Source: Microvirga sp. Mcv34
GTDB taxonomy: Bacteria > Pseudomonadota > Alphaproteobacteria > Rhizobiales > Beijerinckiaceae
Direction: 5' to 3'
DNA length: 48,010 bases
Assembly (NCBI RefSeq): GCF_024519725.1
Contig: NZ_JALJRK010000040.1
Location: forward strand, 1 to 48,010
Below are positions 1-8,715 of the stretch, piece after piece (the stretch's first letter is position 1; each line of letters starts with the position of its first letter). Both the position numbers and the translations under genes were made by a program. The notes under the pieces were generated by a model, which was given only the letters and a program-made list of their open reading frames with translations, was not told the DNA's origin and searched no databases.

Positions 1-1467
1 GGCGGCCAGAAGGCCGTCCGCGAAGGGGAAGAAGGCATCGGAGGCGACCACCGAACCCTTCGCGAGGGTCTCAGGGAGGCCTGCGGCCTTGGCCGCCTCG
101 GCGGCCTTCCAGGCGGCGATGCGGGAGGAATCGACCCGGCTCATCTGGCCGGCGCCGACACCGACGGTCGCCAGGTCCCTGGCATAGACGATGGCGTTCG
201 ACTTCACATGCTTGGCGACACGGAAGGCGAAGCGCAGGTCCTCCAGCTCCCGGTCCGTGGGGGCGCGCTTCGTGACCACCTTCAGGTCCATGGAATCGAC
301 CACCGCGTTGTCCCGGTTCTGGGCCAGGAAGCCGCCCGCGACCGTGCGCAGGGTCAGGCCCTCCTGGCGCGGATCGGGCAGGCCGCCGGCGAGCAGCAGG
401 CGCAGGTTCTTCTTGGCCGCCACGATGGCGATGGCCTCCTCGGTCGCGTCGGGCGCGATGATCACCTCGGTGAAGATCTCGGTGATGGCCTTCGCAGCCT
501 CCGCGTCGAGCGGACGGTTCATGGCCACGATGCCGCCGAAGGCCGAAACCGGATCGCAGCGCAGGGCCTTCTCGTAAGCCTCGCGCAGGGACGCGCCCTC
601 TGCGACGCCGCAGGGATTGGCATGCTTCACGATGACGATGGCGGCGGAGCGCTCAGGAAGGAACTCGGCCACGGCCTCGTAGGCGGCATCGGTGTCGTTG
701 ATGTTGTTGTAGGAGAGCTGCTTGCCCTGCACCTGCCGGGCGGTGGCGACGCCGGGGCGCTGTTCCGGCGTGCGGTAGAAAGCGGCGTTCTGGTGCGGGT
801 TCTCGCCGTAGCGCAGCACCTCGGCAATGGAGCCGCCGAGCGCCCGGAAGGGCGGGGTCGCCTCGCCGATCTCGGCGGCGAACCAGTTGGAGATCGCCGC
901 ATCGTAGGCGGCCGTGCGGGCATAGGCCTTCTGGGCGAGGCGGCGGCGCAGGGTCAGGGTGACGGAGCCGGCATGCCGAGCGAGATCGTCGAGCACGGCA
1001 GCGTAATCGGCACCGTCCACCACCACGGCCACGTCGCCGTGGTTCTTGGCCGCCGCGCGGATCATCGCCGGACCGCCGATGTCGATGTTCTCGATGCAAT
1101 CGTCATAGGGCTTGCCGGCCGCGACCGTCGCCTCGAACGGGTAGAGGTTCACCACCAGGAGGTCGATGGGCTGGATGCCGTGGGCGAGCATGGCCGCCTG
1201 ATGCTCGGGATTCTCACGGATGCCGAGCAGGCCGCCATGGACCGACGGATGCAGCGTCTTCACGCGCCCGTCCATCATCTCGGGGAAGCCCGTGACCTCG
1301 CTCACGTCCTTCACGGGCAGGCCCGCCTCGCTCAAGGTCCTGTGCGTGCCGCCGGTGGACACCAGCTCGATGCCCCGCTCGGAGAGCGCGCGGGCGAAGT
1401 CCACGAGACCCGTCTTGTCGGATACGGAAAGCAGAGCGCGGGACACGCGCTTCAGGTCGCTCGGCAT
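1..1467 (-). CDS. purH: Bifunctional AICAR transformylase/IMP cyclohydrolase PurH, 3' end cut by the window edge
   Basis: Catalyses the last two steps of de novo purine synthesis in the cytoplasm: formylation of AICAR with 10-formyl-THF, then ring closure to IMP. Reading leftwards from the ATG at 1467, 489 codons stay open to base 1. The MGS-like cyclohydrolase domain comes first, with STGGT at residues 37-41 and K70-TLHP. The transformylase domain follows, carrying KHANPCG (K281, H282), the catalytic Lys-His pair of the family. The family is usually about 530 residues, so roughly 40 C-terminal residues lie outside the window. The start is supported by GGAG 8 nt upstream. The next gene upstream on the same strand, a methyltransferase, ends 86 bp away, so co-transcription is possible but not shown. 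Confidence 0.97.
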   Translation of the reverse strand, partial: MPSDLKRVSRALLSVSDKTGLVDFARALSERGIELVSTGGTHRTLSEAGLPVKDVSEVTGFPEMMDGRVKTLHPSVHGGLLGIRENPEHQAAMLAHGIQPIDLLVVNLYPFEATVAAGKPYDDCIENIDIGGPAMIRAAAKNHGDVAVVVDGADYAAVLDDLARHAGSVTLTLRRRLAQKAYARTAAYDAAISNWFAAEIGEATPPFRALGGSIAEVLRYGENPHQNAAFYRTPEQRPGVATARQVQGKQLSYNNINDTDAAYEAVAEFLPERSAAIVIVKHANPCGVAEGASLREAYEKALRCDPVSAFGGIVAMNRPLDAEAAKAITEIFTEVIIAPDATEEAIAIVAAKKNLRLLLAGGLPDPRQEGLTLRTVAGGFLAQNRDNAVVDSMDLKVVTKRAPTDRELEDLRFAFRVAKHVKSNAIVYARDLATVGVGAGQMSRVDSSRIAAWKAAEAAKAAGLPETLAKGSVVASDAFFPFADGLLAA

Positions 1468-1553
1468 GGCGGCCGCTCCATTCAAGGGAAAAGATGCGGG
1501 CGCGATACCACGGCGGGCCAGGGATGGGAACCTGCCTCACCTGCATGGCCGCC

Positions 1554-2372
1554 TCACCGCCGATGCCGCTCCGCCGGCACGGTGCCGCGACAGGCCAGGG
1601 CGACAGCCGCGAAGGATCGCGGCCCGTCAGGCCTGCCCCCCTCGTAGGCGGCGCGCAGCCCACCCTCGAAGGCCGCGCGATTGTCGTCGTCGAGCCCGGT
1701 CACGTATTTGCCGAGCGGCGACTCGCCGGCCGCGATGGGGCTCCAGAAATCCGCGAAGTTCCGGAACTCCATGCGGATCATGAGCGGGATTTCGGCGACG
1801 TCGACGAGGCCGCTGTCAGCCCAGAGCGCTTCCATCTGGCCGGGCCTCGTGAGCGGCTTAAAGTAATTTTCGCCGCGGATCGCCGCCGCGGAGGGATCGA
1901 GGGCGGCCGCGGTGTCCCAGAACATGCGCTGGACCGGCACGCCGCCAAAGCTGTCCCAGACGGCAGCCGCAACGGTTCCGCCAGCCTTCGTCACCCGGCT
2001 CATTTCGCGCAGGGCCTGCTCCGATTCCGGAACGAAATGGAGGACCAGGAGAGCCAGCGTCCGATCGAAGACGCCATCCTCGAACGGCAGGGCGCAGACA
2101 TCCCCCTGGGCGATAGCGATCCGGGGATCGGCGTTCCGCTCCTTTGCTGCTTCCACATAAACCTCGGAATAATCGATGGCGTCGATGCGGCCGACATCCG
2201 CGACCTGGGGCAGCGTGAAGGTCAGGCTGCCCGTGCCGCACCCGACATCGAGCACCCGCTCGCCCGCTTCGAGTCCGGCAAAGTCGAGGAACGGCCGGGC
2301 CAGCCTTCGGCTCCAGCGGCCCATGAGCTGTTCATAGGCCTCGGCACTTTTCGCATGGAACTTGGAGGACAT
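1554..2372 (-). CDS. Class I SAM-dependent methyltransferase (Methyltransf_11/25 type)
   Basis: A 272-residue soluble enzyme predicted to transfer a methyl group from S-adenosylmethionine to an unknown acceptor. Motif I, VLDVGCGTGS, lies at residues 40-49, followed by an acidic motif II region (IDAIDYS) and the LLVLHFVPE stretch typical of UbiE/Methyltransf_11 relatives. The ATG at 2372 (MSSKFHAKS) is preferred over one 36 bp upstream because GGAG lies about 6 nt before it. The C-terminus is unusually rich in Gly, Arg and Pro, and its coding DNA contains a 34-bp segment nearly repeated in the CfaS gene at 10954. The substrate cannot be inferred from the sequence or from the flanking purH and cupin genes. 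Confidence 0.88.
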   Translation of the reverse strand: MSSKFHAKSAEAYEQLMGRWSRRLARPFLDFAGLEAGERVLDVGCGTGSLTFTLPQVADVGRIDAIDYSEVYVEAAKERNADPRIAIAQGDVCALPFEDGVFDRTLALLVLHFVPESEQALREMSRVTKAGGTVAAAVWDSFGGVPVQRMFWDTAAALDPSAAAIRGENYFKPLTRPGQMEALWADSGLVDVAEIPLMIRMEFRNFADFWSPIAAGESPLGKYVTGLDDDNRAAFEGGLRAAYEGGRPDGPRSFAAVALACRGTVPAERHRR

Positions 2373-2502
2373 GTTCGGCTCCAATCGCTTCGAGGGATCG
2401 GAACGCAACGCTGCCGGATCTTAGCAGATCGGCGTGGGACTTTCTCAGTGCTCTTGCGGAGATTACCCGGCGCGGCCGGGACGATCTTACCCCGGATGCC
2501 CA

Positions 2503-2541
2503 TTTGCGTGCGCAAACACGGTCCGGTCATGCTGCCGGACC
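2503..2541 (+). promoter_or_regulatory. Two inverted repeats in the leader of the cupin gene
   Basis: In the 197-bp divergent gap between the methyltransferase and cupin genes, TTTGCG-TG-CGCAAA forms a perfect palindrome at 2503-2516. A second perfect repeat, GGTCCGG-N8-CCGGACC, follows at 2520-2541. The first could be an operator and the second an RNA hairpin in the 5' leader. Function is inferred only from position and symmetry. Confidence 0.4.
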
Positions 2542-2569
2542 ACAAGTGTCAGGCAAACAGGGGACAAGG

Positions 2570-3019
2570 ATGAGCGACCTTGAGAAGGGCATCACGCGGG
2601 CTGGCGAAGGATACAGGGGCAAATCCTGGAACATTCTGGGCCAACTGTATTTTCCGAAAGCCTCCTGCGACTCGTCCTTCGCCTTCGAAACCAACAGCGA
2701 TCCGGGGCAATATGTGCCCGTTCATATCCACCCCACGCAGGACGAGTTCATTCTGGTGCTCGAAGGCGAGCTCGACCTGAAGCTCGATGGCGTCTGGAGC
2801 AAGGCGAAGGTGGGCGATCTCGTTCGCATGCCGCGGGGCGTTCCGCATGGCTATTTCAACAAATCCGACACGCCCGCGCGCGCCTTGTTCTGGGTGTCTC
2901 CCGCGGGCAGGCTGGAGGCCCTGTTCGACGCCCTGCACGATTTGAACGACATCCCCCGGATTTTGCAGCTCTCCGCCGAGCACGAGGTCGACTTCCTGCC
3001 GCCCGAGGCGAACGAGTGA
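2570..3019 (+). CDS. Single-domain cupin protein
   Basis: A 149-residue cytoplasmic beta-barrel protein. Both cupin motifs are intact. Motif 1 is G-X5-H-X-H-X4-E-X6-G, seen as HIHPTQDEF with flanking glycines. Motif 2 is G-X5-P-X-G-X2-H-X3-N, seen as GDLVRMPRGVPHGYFN. The two His, Glu and third His would bind one metal ion. Single cupins include dioxygenases, isomerases and sensor-like proteins, and nothing here picks one. The ATG at 2570 has a GGGGA ribosome site about 6 nt upstream. It is convergent with the heparinase-like gene, only 4 bp separating the stops. Confidence 0.88.
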   Translation: MSDLEKGITRAGEGYRGKSWNILGQLYFPKASCDSSFAFETNSDPGQYVPVHIHPTQDEFILVLEGELDLKLDGVWSKAKVGDLVRMPRGVPHGYFNKSDTPARALFWVSPAGRLEALFDALHDLNDIPRILQLSAEHEVDFLPPEANE

Positions 3020-3023
3020 AGGG

Positions 3024-4871
3024 TCAGATCAGCTCCGCTCCCTGCTCGGCCGGCTGTTCCGCGCTGTAGCTGCGCGCCAGGCGCTCGAAGCGCCAGCGCA
3101 CGGAGGGCATCTCGCCGGGCTGGACGGTGAGCACGATCTGCTCTGTGCGGCGCATGCCTTCGGCGGTAGCGAGGAACACGCTGTCCTCCAGCTCCGCCTC
3201 GACAGGAGCGGCCGAGAACTGCCAGGCCTCGCGGTTGGGCAGGACCAGCATCACCACGCGGCCGTTCTGCGCGCGGCTCGCCTTGATTCCCGGCGCCAGA
3301 TGGAAGCGGATGACGGCTTGCGCGGTGCCGGCATTGCCCCCCTGGCTCCAGAAATTGTCCTCGCCCTCCAGCACGTTGCCCTTGGGCGCAAGCTGCCAGC
3401 GCCGCTCGTGGGTGATGCCGAATCGGGCCTTGTAGCCGTCATGGCTGGCGCCGAGGATCTGAACGTGCTCGCGCTCGCTCCGCTCCGCCGTCACCCGCTC
3501 GGGCCCGCTGAGGACCACGGGGCCGACCCGGCGCAGGATCCAAGCCGACATCCGGCGTTGCAGCCAATTGCCCTTCTTGTCGACGATCTGGCACGACGAG
3601 ACGTCGTCGATGGAGGCGGTGGAATGCGCCACCGTCGAGCGCGAGGCCTGGATGATCGGATCGCCCGCGATGTAGGGCGTCCCGCAATTGACCACGATGC
3701 GCTGCGCGGCGCTCGAGAACTCGAAGGACAGGCAGCCGGCGCCCGCATCCTGCGAGAGCGGGCGCGGCGGCGGGGCGCCGACATCGGCCACGAGCAAGGT
3801 GCGCCCGGCCTCCAGGCGCTCGTAGCCGGAATGGGGCGCGTGGTGGATCGGCTGGCTGCGCATGTCGTCATAGGTGAGCAGCGTCGCCAGATGGTCGGCG
3901 GCCGTCACGCCCATGCCGTTGAAATGGGAGAGCGTGCCGTCCCCGTGCCGGAACAGGCGCACCATCGGGAGCATCCGGTCGACGGCATGGAGCAGGGCGT
4001 CGGGCGTATCGACCTCGCGGCTGGCGAACATCTGACGCAAGGGCAGGAGATCGAACAGGAGATCGACCATGATGCGCGGGTTGCGGCTCACATGCCCGCC
4101 ATCGGCCAGGATCTGCCGTTCGAGCTCGCGGGCGAGCAGGCGGCTCGCGCGGCGCAGGTTGCGGTCGAGGCCCTCGCAGCACAGGCCCGCATAGCAGAGC
4201 GCGATGGCCGCCATGAGCTGCTGGAACGGCAGGCAGCCCGCGCGGACCTGGCGCTCCAGGGTGCGCACATGCTGGCCGATGAGCTTCAGGAAGCGCTGAT
4301 AGAAGGCGTGGTCGGCGCCTTCCAGGATCAACGGCGACTGGCTGATGAAGGACATGAGCCGGCGCGCCGTGATCTCCGGGCAGCAGGCGAGGCGCTTGTC
4401 CCCGAGCTTGGAGGTGACGAACTCGTCCACCAGGGAGCGGGCATTGGCCTGGGCGAGCGCCGTGCCGGCCGCGCGCAGGTGGCGCAGCCAGCCGAAGCCG
4501 TAGAGGGCTTGGCCCCAGGCCCGGCTCGGCGGCGCGAACGCGAAGGGCGAGCGCCCGCCGGTGGTGATGGCGCGGCCGGAAAAGGCGAAGAAGCCGGAAT
4601 AGATATCCGTCGCGATGGTGGGATCGGCCGTGCGCAGGTCCTGCGGGGCGAAGAGCAGCCGCGTCGGCACGGGCGCGCTGGAGAGCTTCGACAGGCTCCA
4701 GACCGCGCTTTCGCGCACGGCACGGCCTGCCTCGCGTGCGGCAAGCCCGTACAGTCGCCAGCGATCCGGCCCGAATTCCACCCGTGGTGCTCCCCTTGTT
4801 CGCTCAAATCTCAGCCAACTTAGGTGAGGAGTTCCTGCTGACCGGTTAACAACAGGTAAGGGATCGTTCAC
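3024..4871 (-). CDS. Heparinase II/III family protein
   Basis: A 615-residue protein related to polysaccharide lyases. The N-terminal half is alpha-helical. The C-terminal half (about 330-560) matches the heparinase II/III-like beta-sandwich, including HFNGMGVTAADHLATLL, the HSGYERLEAGRTLLVADVG region and SRSTVAHSTASID. Family members cleave uronic-acid polysaccharides, often in the periplasm. No signal peptide is visible here, so the place of action and substrate are open; a role in cell-surface polysaccharide is only a guess. Its ATG overlaps the rsmB stop by 4 bp (4868-4871), indicating translational coupling with an rRNA methyltransferase. I recall this arrangement from other rhizobia. 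Confidence 0.88.
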   Translation of the reverse strand: MNDPLPVVNRSAGTPHLSWLRFERTRGAPRVEFGPDRWRLYGLAAREAGRAVRESAVWSLSKLSSAPVPTRLLFAPQDLRTADPTIATDIYSGFFAFSGRAITTGGRSPFAFAPPSRAWGQALYGFGWLRHLRAAGTALAQANARSLVDEFVTSKLGDKRLACCPEITARRLMSFISQSPLILEGADHAFYQRFLKLIGQHVRTLERQVRAGCLPFQQLMAAIALCYAGLCCEGLDRNLRRASRLLARELERQILADGGHVSRNPRIMVDLLFDLLPLRQMFASREVDTPDALLHAVDRMLPMVRLFRHGDGTLSHFNGMGVTAADHLATLLTYDDMRSQPIHHAPHSGYERLEAGRTLLVADVGAPPPRPLSQDAGAGCLSFEFSSAAQRIVVNCGTPYIAGDPIIQASRSTVAHSTASIDDVSSCQIVDKKGNWLQRRMSAWILRRVGPVVLSGPERVTAERSEREHVQILGASHDGYKARFGITHERRWQLAPKGNVLEGEDNFWSQGGNAGTAQAVIRFHLAPGIKASRAQNGRVVMLVLPNREAWQFSAAPVEAELEDSVFLATAEGMRRTEQIVLTVQPGEMPSVRWRFERLARSYSAEQPAEQGAELI

Positions 4872-6181
4872 CCTGTTGACGATCCCTTGTGCACAAATCG
4901 TGCGACAAAGAAGCCGTCAAGGCCGCTGCGATCGTGTTCCGTAACGGCAAGCTGACTCGGCAGGGTGCGAAGGTCGCCCTGCGGGGTGATGCACTCGGTC
5001 AGGCCGCCGATCTCATCGGACGTAATGGGCTTGCGGGTGAATGCGGGATGGCGGGCGAGGAAGGCCTCCGCCTGACGCTCGCCTTCCTCGGCCTCCAGCG
5101 AGCAGGTGCAATAGACCAGCCGTCCGCCGGGTTTCAGCAGGGTCGCCGCCTTGTCGAGGAGACGGGCCTGAAGCCCCGAGAGCTTGCGGATATCCTCCTC
5201 GCTCTTGGTCCAGGCTACGTCCGGATGGCGCCGGATGGTGCCGGTGGCCGAGCATGGGGCATCGAGCAGGATGGCGTCGAACGGCTCCGCGTCGAGCTTT
5301 TCCGCGTCGAGCGCGCGGGTCTCGGCCTTGAGCTTCAGACGGGCCAAATTCTCCTCGAGCCGCTCCAGCCGCTTGGCCGAGCGGTCCACGGCGAGGACTT
5401 CGGCGCCCGCGGCGGCGAGCTGCGCGGTCTTGCCGCCGGGCGCGGCGCAGAGATCAGCGATGTGCTCGCCGGGCTTCGCCTGAAGCAGCCGGGCCGGGAG
5501 GGCGGCGGCCGCGTCCTGCACCCACCATTCGCCGTCCTCGAAGCCGGGCAGCTCGCGGATGGCGGTGCGCTCCTTGAGCCGGATGCTGCCGGTGGGCAGG
5601 AGAACGCCCCCGAGGCGCTCGGCCCAGGCTTCCGGCTCGCCCTTCACCGTCAGGTCGACGGAGGCGAGCGACCGATGCGCCTCGGCGATCCTGGTCGCCA
5701 GCGGCTCGCCATACTGGGTGATCCAGCGCTCCTCCAGCCAGGTGGGCGTGTCGAGCCAAGGATCGTTCTCGGCCAGGATCTGCTCGCGCTCGCGAGCGAC
5801 GCGGCGCAGGACGGCGTTGATGAAGCCGCCGGCGTGATGGAGCTTGGGGTCGCCCTGGGCGAGTTCCACGGCACTGTCGACCGCCGCATGGTCCGGCACG
5901 TCGAGGAACAGGATCTGCGCCGCCCCGATGGCGAGGAGATGCATCAGGCGCTCGTCCTTGGGCGGCTTGTTGAGCCGCTCGCGCAACGCGTGCCCGAGGG
6001 TGCCGAGGCGCCGGAAGGTCACGATGGCGATGGCCCGGGCCAGCGCCTCGTCGCGGGCGGAGAGGTTTTCCGCCCGTGACAGCTCCTCCATGACGTCGTC
6101 GAGCGGCACGCGCCGCTTCAGGGTCTCGGTCACCGCCATCCAGGCCAGGCGGCGGGGCCCGAGGCCCGCCTGTTCGCTCAT
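4868..6181 (-). CDS. rsmB: 16S rRNA (cytosine-C5) methyltransferase RsmB family
   Basis: Methylates a cytosine of 16S rRNA (C967 in E. coli) using SAM. The protein has 437 residues. An N-terminal NusB-like RNA-binding domain covers about 5-135. The Rossmann methyltransferase domain carries LCAAPGGKT (244-252), LDAPCSATG with C310, and VYCTC with C360; the two cysteines are the paired catalytic residues of m5C RNA methyltransferases. The ATG at 6181 (MSEQAGLG) gives the usual length; an upstream extension in the same frame reads through the end of htpX and is low-complexity. It lies 13 bp downstream of htpX and overlaps the heparinase-like gene, giving an apparent htpX-rsmB-heparinase operon. 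Confidence 0.95.
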   Translation of the reverse strand: MSEQAGLGPRRLAWMAVTETLKRRVPLDDVMEELSRAENLSARDEALARAIAIVTFRRLGTLGHALRERLNKPPKDERLMHLLAIGAAQILFLDVPDHAAVDSAVELAQGDPKLHHAGGFINAVLRRVAREREQILAENDPWLDTPTWLEERWITQYGEPLATRIAEAHRSLASVDLTVKGEPEAWAERLGGVLLPTGSIRLKERTAIRELPGFEDGEWWVQDAAAALPARLLQAKPGEHIADLCAAPGGKTAQLAAAGAEVLAVDRSAKRLERLEENLARLKLKAETRALDAEKLDAEPFDAILLDAPCSATGTIRRHPDVAWTKSEEDIRKLSGLQARLLDKAATLLKPGGRLVYCTCSLEAEEGERQAEAFLARHPAFTRKPITSDEIGGLTECITPQGDLRTLPSQLAVTEHDRSGLDGFFVARFVHKGSSTG

Positions 6182-6194
6182 TTGATCCAAAATC

Positions 6195-7145
6195 TTAACC
6201 CCAAGGCCCGCGGCGGGTGCCGGTCGGGCTGCCGCCAGGGCCCCTGACGGAACCCCACGGGCTTGATGAACTCTGCGCGAAGAAGCCGGGAGGCTCAGCC
6301 GACGCACCCATCTCCTGCGCCAAAGCGTGCAGGGCCGCAATCCGGTTTTCCGTCGCGGGATGGGTCGAGAACAGGTTGTCCACCCCTTGGCCCGAGAGCG
6401 GGTTGATGATGAAGAGCGATGCGGTGGCGGGACGGCTCTCCGCGTCGGGGTTCGGGATCTGCGCCACGCCGCCGGCGATGCGGGCCAGCGCCGAGGCGAG
6501 CGACAGCGGCTGGCCGCAGATCTGGGCGCCCATCCGGTCGGCGTCGTATTCCCGCGAGCGGCTGATCGCCATCTGGATGATCATGGCGGCGAGCGGCGCC
6601 AGGAGGGCCGTGGCCAGCATCACGATGGGGTTCGGCCGGTTGTCGCCCCGGCCGCCGAAGAGGAAGCCGAACTGCGCCAGGGTCGCGATGGCGCCGGCGA
6701 TGGTGGCGCTCACGGTCATGATGAGCGTGTCGCGGTTCTTGATATGGGCCAATTCGTGCGCCATCACGCCCGCCACCTCGTCATGGGAGAGCATCTGGAG
6801 GAGGCCCGTGGTGGCGGCCACCGCCGCGTTCTCCGGGTTGCGCCCGGTGGCGAAGGCGTTGGGCTGCGGATTGTCGATGAGATAGACCCGCGGCATGGGC
6901 AGGCCGGCGCGCTGGCTGAGATCGCGCACCATCCGGACCAGTTCCGGCGCGGTGCGCTCATCCACCTCGACGGCGTGATGGGCCGCGAGCGCCAGCCGGT
7001 CCGAGTTCCAATAGGCGAAGAGGTTGGTCGCCAGGCCGAACCCAAGGGCGATCATCATGCCGGTGCCGCCGCCCAGGAAATAGCCGACGACGCCGAACAG
7101 GGCCATCAGGCCCGCCAGCAGCATTCCGGTCTTGACGGTGTTCAT
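6195..7145 (-). CDS. htpX: Membrane zinc metalloprotease HtpX
   Basis: Quality-control protease of the inner membrane that degrades misfolded membrane proteins. The protein has 316 residues. Two N-terminal membrane segments span about 5-25 and 28-46. The zinc motif HELAH is at 130-134, with a further Glu in [11 protein letters not shown] as third ligand. Two more hydrophobic stretches lie at about 140-195. The C-terminal tail is Gly/Pro/Ser-rich and probably disordered. GGAG sits 6 nt before the ATG at 7145. Divergent from the DUF1674 gene, with 99 bp between the starts. Confidence 0.96.
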   Translation of the reverse strand: MNTVKTGMLLAGLMALFGVVGYFLGGGTGMMIALGFGLATNLFAYWNSDRLALAAHHAVEVDERTAPELVRMVRDLSQRAGLPMPRVYLIDNPQPNAFATGRNPENAAVAATTGLLQMLSHDEVAGVMAHELAHIKNRDTLIMTVSATIAGAIATLAQFGFLFGGRGDNRPNPIVMLATALLAPLAAMIIQMAISRSREYDADRMGAQICGQPLSLASALARIAGGVAQIPNPDAESRPATASLFIINPLSGQGVDNLFSTHPATENRIAALHALAQEMGASAEPPGFFAQSSSSPWGSVRGPGGSPTGTRRGPWG

Positions 7146-7244
7146 CGGGGTCTCCACCTCGGGGTCAACGCAAAATCCATGTTGAACCCTATGTGGGAAC
7201 GGTCCAGCTCCCTCCCAAGAGGATAATCTGGCATAAGGCCTGTC

Positions 7245-7475
7245 ATGAGCACGAACGACAACATCCCTCAGTCCCCACCCGCCGAAGGCGCGGCCCCCGG
7301 CAAGAACCTCTCCCCCGCCGCCCGGCGGGCCCTGGAAGAGGCCGCCCAACGCCGCCTCGACATCGATGCCCGCGCGGCCGAGATCGCGAAGCAGAAGGAA
7401 CTCCAGGGCCGCGGCGGCCTCGAGCCCGTCCGCTACGAGGACTGGGAAGTGAAGGGCATCGCGAGCGATTTTTGA
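7245..7475 (+). CDS. DUF1674 protein (SDHAF4-like succinate dehydrogenase assembly factor family)
   Basis: A 76-residue protein whose last 20 or so residues, ending [13 protein letters not shown], match the conserved C-terminus of DUF1674. The eukaryotic member Sdh8/SDHAF4 binds flavinated SdhA and aids complex II assembly; extending that role to this bacterium is inference. The N-terminus is Pro/Ala-rich and likely disordered. The ATG at 7245 is preceded by AAGG at 6 nt. A perfect 14-bp palindrome (GAGACCATGGTCTC, 7474-7487) overlaps the stop codon. Confidence 0.9.
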   Translation: MSTNDNIPQSPPAEGAAPGKNLSPAARRALEEAAQRRLDIDARAAEIAKQKELQGRGGLEPVRYEDWEVKGIASDF

Positions 7476-7519
7476 GACCATGGTCTCTTCGGGTTTGTAG
7501 AGTTGACGCAGGAGTCGGC

Positions 7520-7559
7520 TTTACGCGCACCTCATATGCGCATAGACTATGTGCATATG
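7520..7559 (+). promoter_or_regulatory. ccdAB promoter with palindromic operator
   Basis: A 27-bp near-perfect palindrome covers 7533-7559. CATATG caps both ends, the inner arms are CATAG and CTATG, and only one position per arm mismatches. A sigma70-like pair, TTTACG (7520-7525), 17-bp spacer and TAGACT (7543-7548), places the -10 inside the palindrome. This is the geometry expected if the CcdA or CcdA-CcdB complex represses its own operon. The promoter assignment is inference. Confidence 0.65.
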
Positions 7560-7576
7560 TTTTTGGAGATGGTGCA

Positions 7577-7822
7577 ATGCCAAAGCTTTCTGGAGCAGCG
7601 CGGGAGCGGCGTCCGACCAATGTCACCCTTCCAGTCGAGCTCGTGGCTGAGGCCAAAGCGCTGAACATAAACCTGTCCCAAGCCTGCGAAAGCGGCTTGG
7701 CCCGTTCGGTGGCGGAGGCTCGGAAAGCCCGCTGGCGGGAGGACAACAGGGACGCCATCGACACCTACAACGGAATGATCGAACAGGACGGCTTGCCCCT
7801 GGACGAGTTCCGGCAGTTCTGA
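7577..7822 (+). CDS. ccdA: Type II antitoxin, CcdA family
   Basis: An 81-residue antitoxin expected to bind and neutralise CcdB and to repress its own promoter. The N-terminal half (RRPTNVTLPVELVAEAKALN) fits a ribbon-helix-helix DNA-binding fold. The C-terminal half (ARKARWREDNRDAI) matches the toxin-binding tail, including the W-x-x-(D/E)-N core also found in the F-plasmid antitoxin. The ATG at 7577 follows GGAG at about 9 nt. Its stop overlaps the ccdB start (ATGA). Confidence 0.93.
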   Translation: MPKLSGAARERRPTNVTLPVELVAEAKALNINLSQACESGLARSVAEARKARWREDNRDAIDTYNGMIEQDGLPLDEFRQF

Positions 7823-8121
7823 TGAGCCAATTCGACGTCTTCGCCGGCGTCGGCCGCTCGAACCGGCTCGTGGTCGACCTGCAATCGGACATCCTGGCGC
7901 CCATCGCCACCCGCATCGTCGCGCCGCTCTTTCCCAGGAGCGAAGCGCCGGTCCTCACCGAACTGACCCCGTTGGTACGTCTCGACGGACGCGAGCTCGT
8001 CGTGATGATCCCGCTCCTGGCATCCATTCCTGTCCGCGAGTTGCAGCACCCCGTCGGCTCCCTCGCGGCCGATCAAGACACCATCAAGCGAGCGCTTGAT
8101 CTCCTGTTCCTCGGCTTTTGA
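7822..8121 (+). CDS. ccdB: Type II toxin, CcdB family (gyrase poison)
   Basis: A 99-residue toxin. Family members poison DNA gyrase by trapping the GyrA-cleaved DNA complex. The N-terminus (FDVFAGVGRSNRLVVDLQSDIL) and the VPVRELQ-like central strand align with F-plasmid CcdB. The C-terminus reads LDLLFLGF, whereas the F-plasmid toxin, as I recall it, ends in FWGI. The tryptophan needed for gyrase poisoning is thus replaced by leucine and the final Ile by Phe. The toxin may be attenuated, aimed at a different GyrA surface, or inactive. Translation is coupled to ccdA through a 4-bp overlap. Confidence 0.93.
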   Translation: MSQFDVFAGVGRSNRLVVDLQSDILAPIATRIVAPLFPRSEAPVLTELTPLVRLDGRELVVMIPLLASIPVRELQHPVGSLAADQDTIKRALDLLFLGF

Positions 8122-8184
8122 GCATTTTGGGGAGATCCGTCGGCGCCGCGTCGAACCCGGAGAGCTGAAAAAATTTCGGCCTCA

Positions 8185-8211
8185 TGTCACATTCGGCATC
8201 GCCGCCTCGTC
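8185..8211 (+). promoter_or_regulatory. ECF41-type promoter
   Basis: TGTCACA (8185-8191), a 16-bp spacer, and CGTC (8208-8211). This matches the published ECF41 target consensus as I remember it (TGTCACA-N16/17-CGTC). It stands 39 bp before the carboxymuconolactone-decarboxylase gene, exactly where ECF41 factors drive their partner gene and themselves. Confidence 0.85.
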
Positions 8212-8250
8212 TTGGCATTGTCAGCAACACGAGACACGAGGACCAAGACG

Positions 8251-8715
8251 ATGTTGAAAGCCCGGTTGATGCCCTTCGAAGTCGCTCCCGGCTCCCTGAA
8301 ACCCATGGTGGAGCTGGAGAAGCTCCTGAAGAACAGCGGGCTGGAGCACAGCCTGATCGAGCTGGTGAAGACCCGCGCCTCGCAGATCAACGGCTGCGCC
8401 TTCTGCCTCCACATGCATACCAAGGATGCGCGGGCGAGCGGAGAAACGGAGGAGCGGCTTTATCTCCTCAACGGCTGGCGGGAATCGCCCCTCTACAACG
8501 AACGCGAGCGGGCAGCCCTCGCCTGGACCGAGGCCCTGACCCTGGTGGCCGAGACCCATGCTCCGGATGAGGATTATGAGGAGCTCGCCCGTCACTTCAC
8601 GCCCGCAGAACAGGTCAACCTGACCCTTCTGATCGGCGCGATCAACACCTGGAACCGGCTGGCCATCGGCTTCCGGTCCATCCATCCGGTCGAGGCGGGC
8701 CGTGCGGCCGCCTGA
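8251..8715 (+). CDS. Carboxymuconolactone decarboxylase / AhpD-like protein, ECF41 partner
   Basis: A 154-residue all-helical protein of the CMD/AhpD superfamily. The redox motif INGCAFCLHMH gives C49-x2-C52-x3-H56, the AhpD-type catalytic set, so peroxidase or thiol-disulfide chemistry is likely. CMD-type genes are among the standard neighbours of ECF41 sigma factors. Here the sigma gene starts 14 bp before this stop, and an ECF41-type promoter precedes the gene. The ATG at 8251 has GAGGA upstream; an earlier in-frame start at 8212 would sit on the promoter -10. Confidence 0.93.
   Translation: MLKARLMPFEVAPGSLKPMVELEKLLKNSGLEHSLIELVKTRASQINGCAFCLHMHTKDARASGETEERLYLLNGWRESPLYNERERAALAWTEALTLVAETHAPDEDYEELARHFTPAEQVNLTLLIGAINTWNRLAIGFRSIHPVEAGRAAA

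Noticed and set aside
208..1647. Plus-strand open frame (479 codons) at the window start
   Set aside because: Antisense to purH and the methyltransferase; no recognisable domain.
7194..7219. GGAAC before the DUF1674 gene considered as an EcfG promoter
   Set aside because: No CGTT or near match at 16-18 bp spacing.
7474..7487. 14-bp palindrome at the DUF1674 stop considered as a terminator
   Set aside because: It has no loop when folded and no T-run follows.
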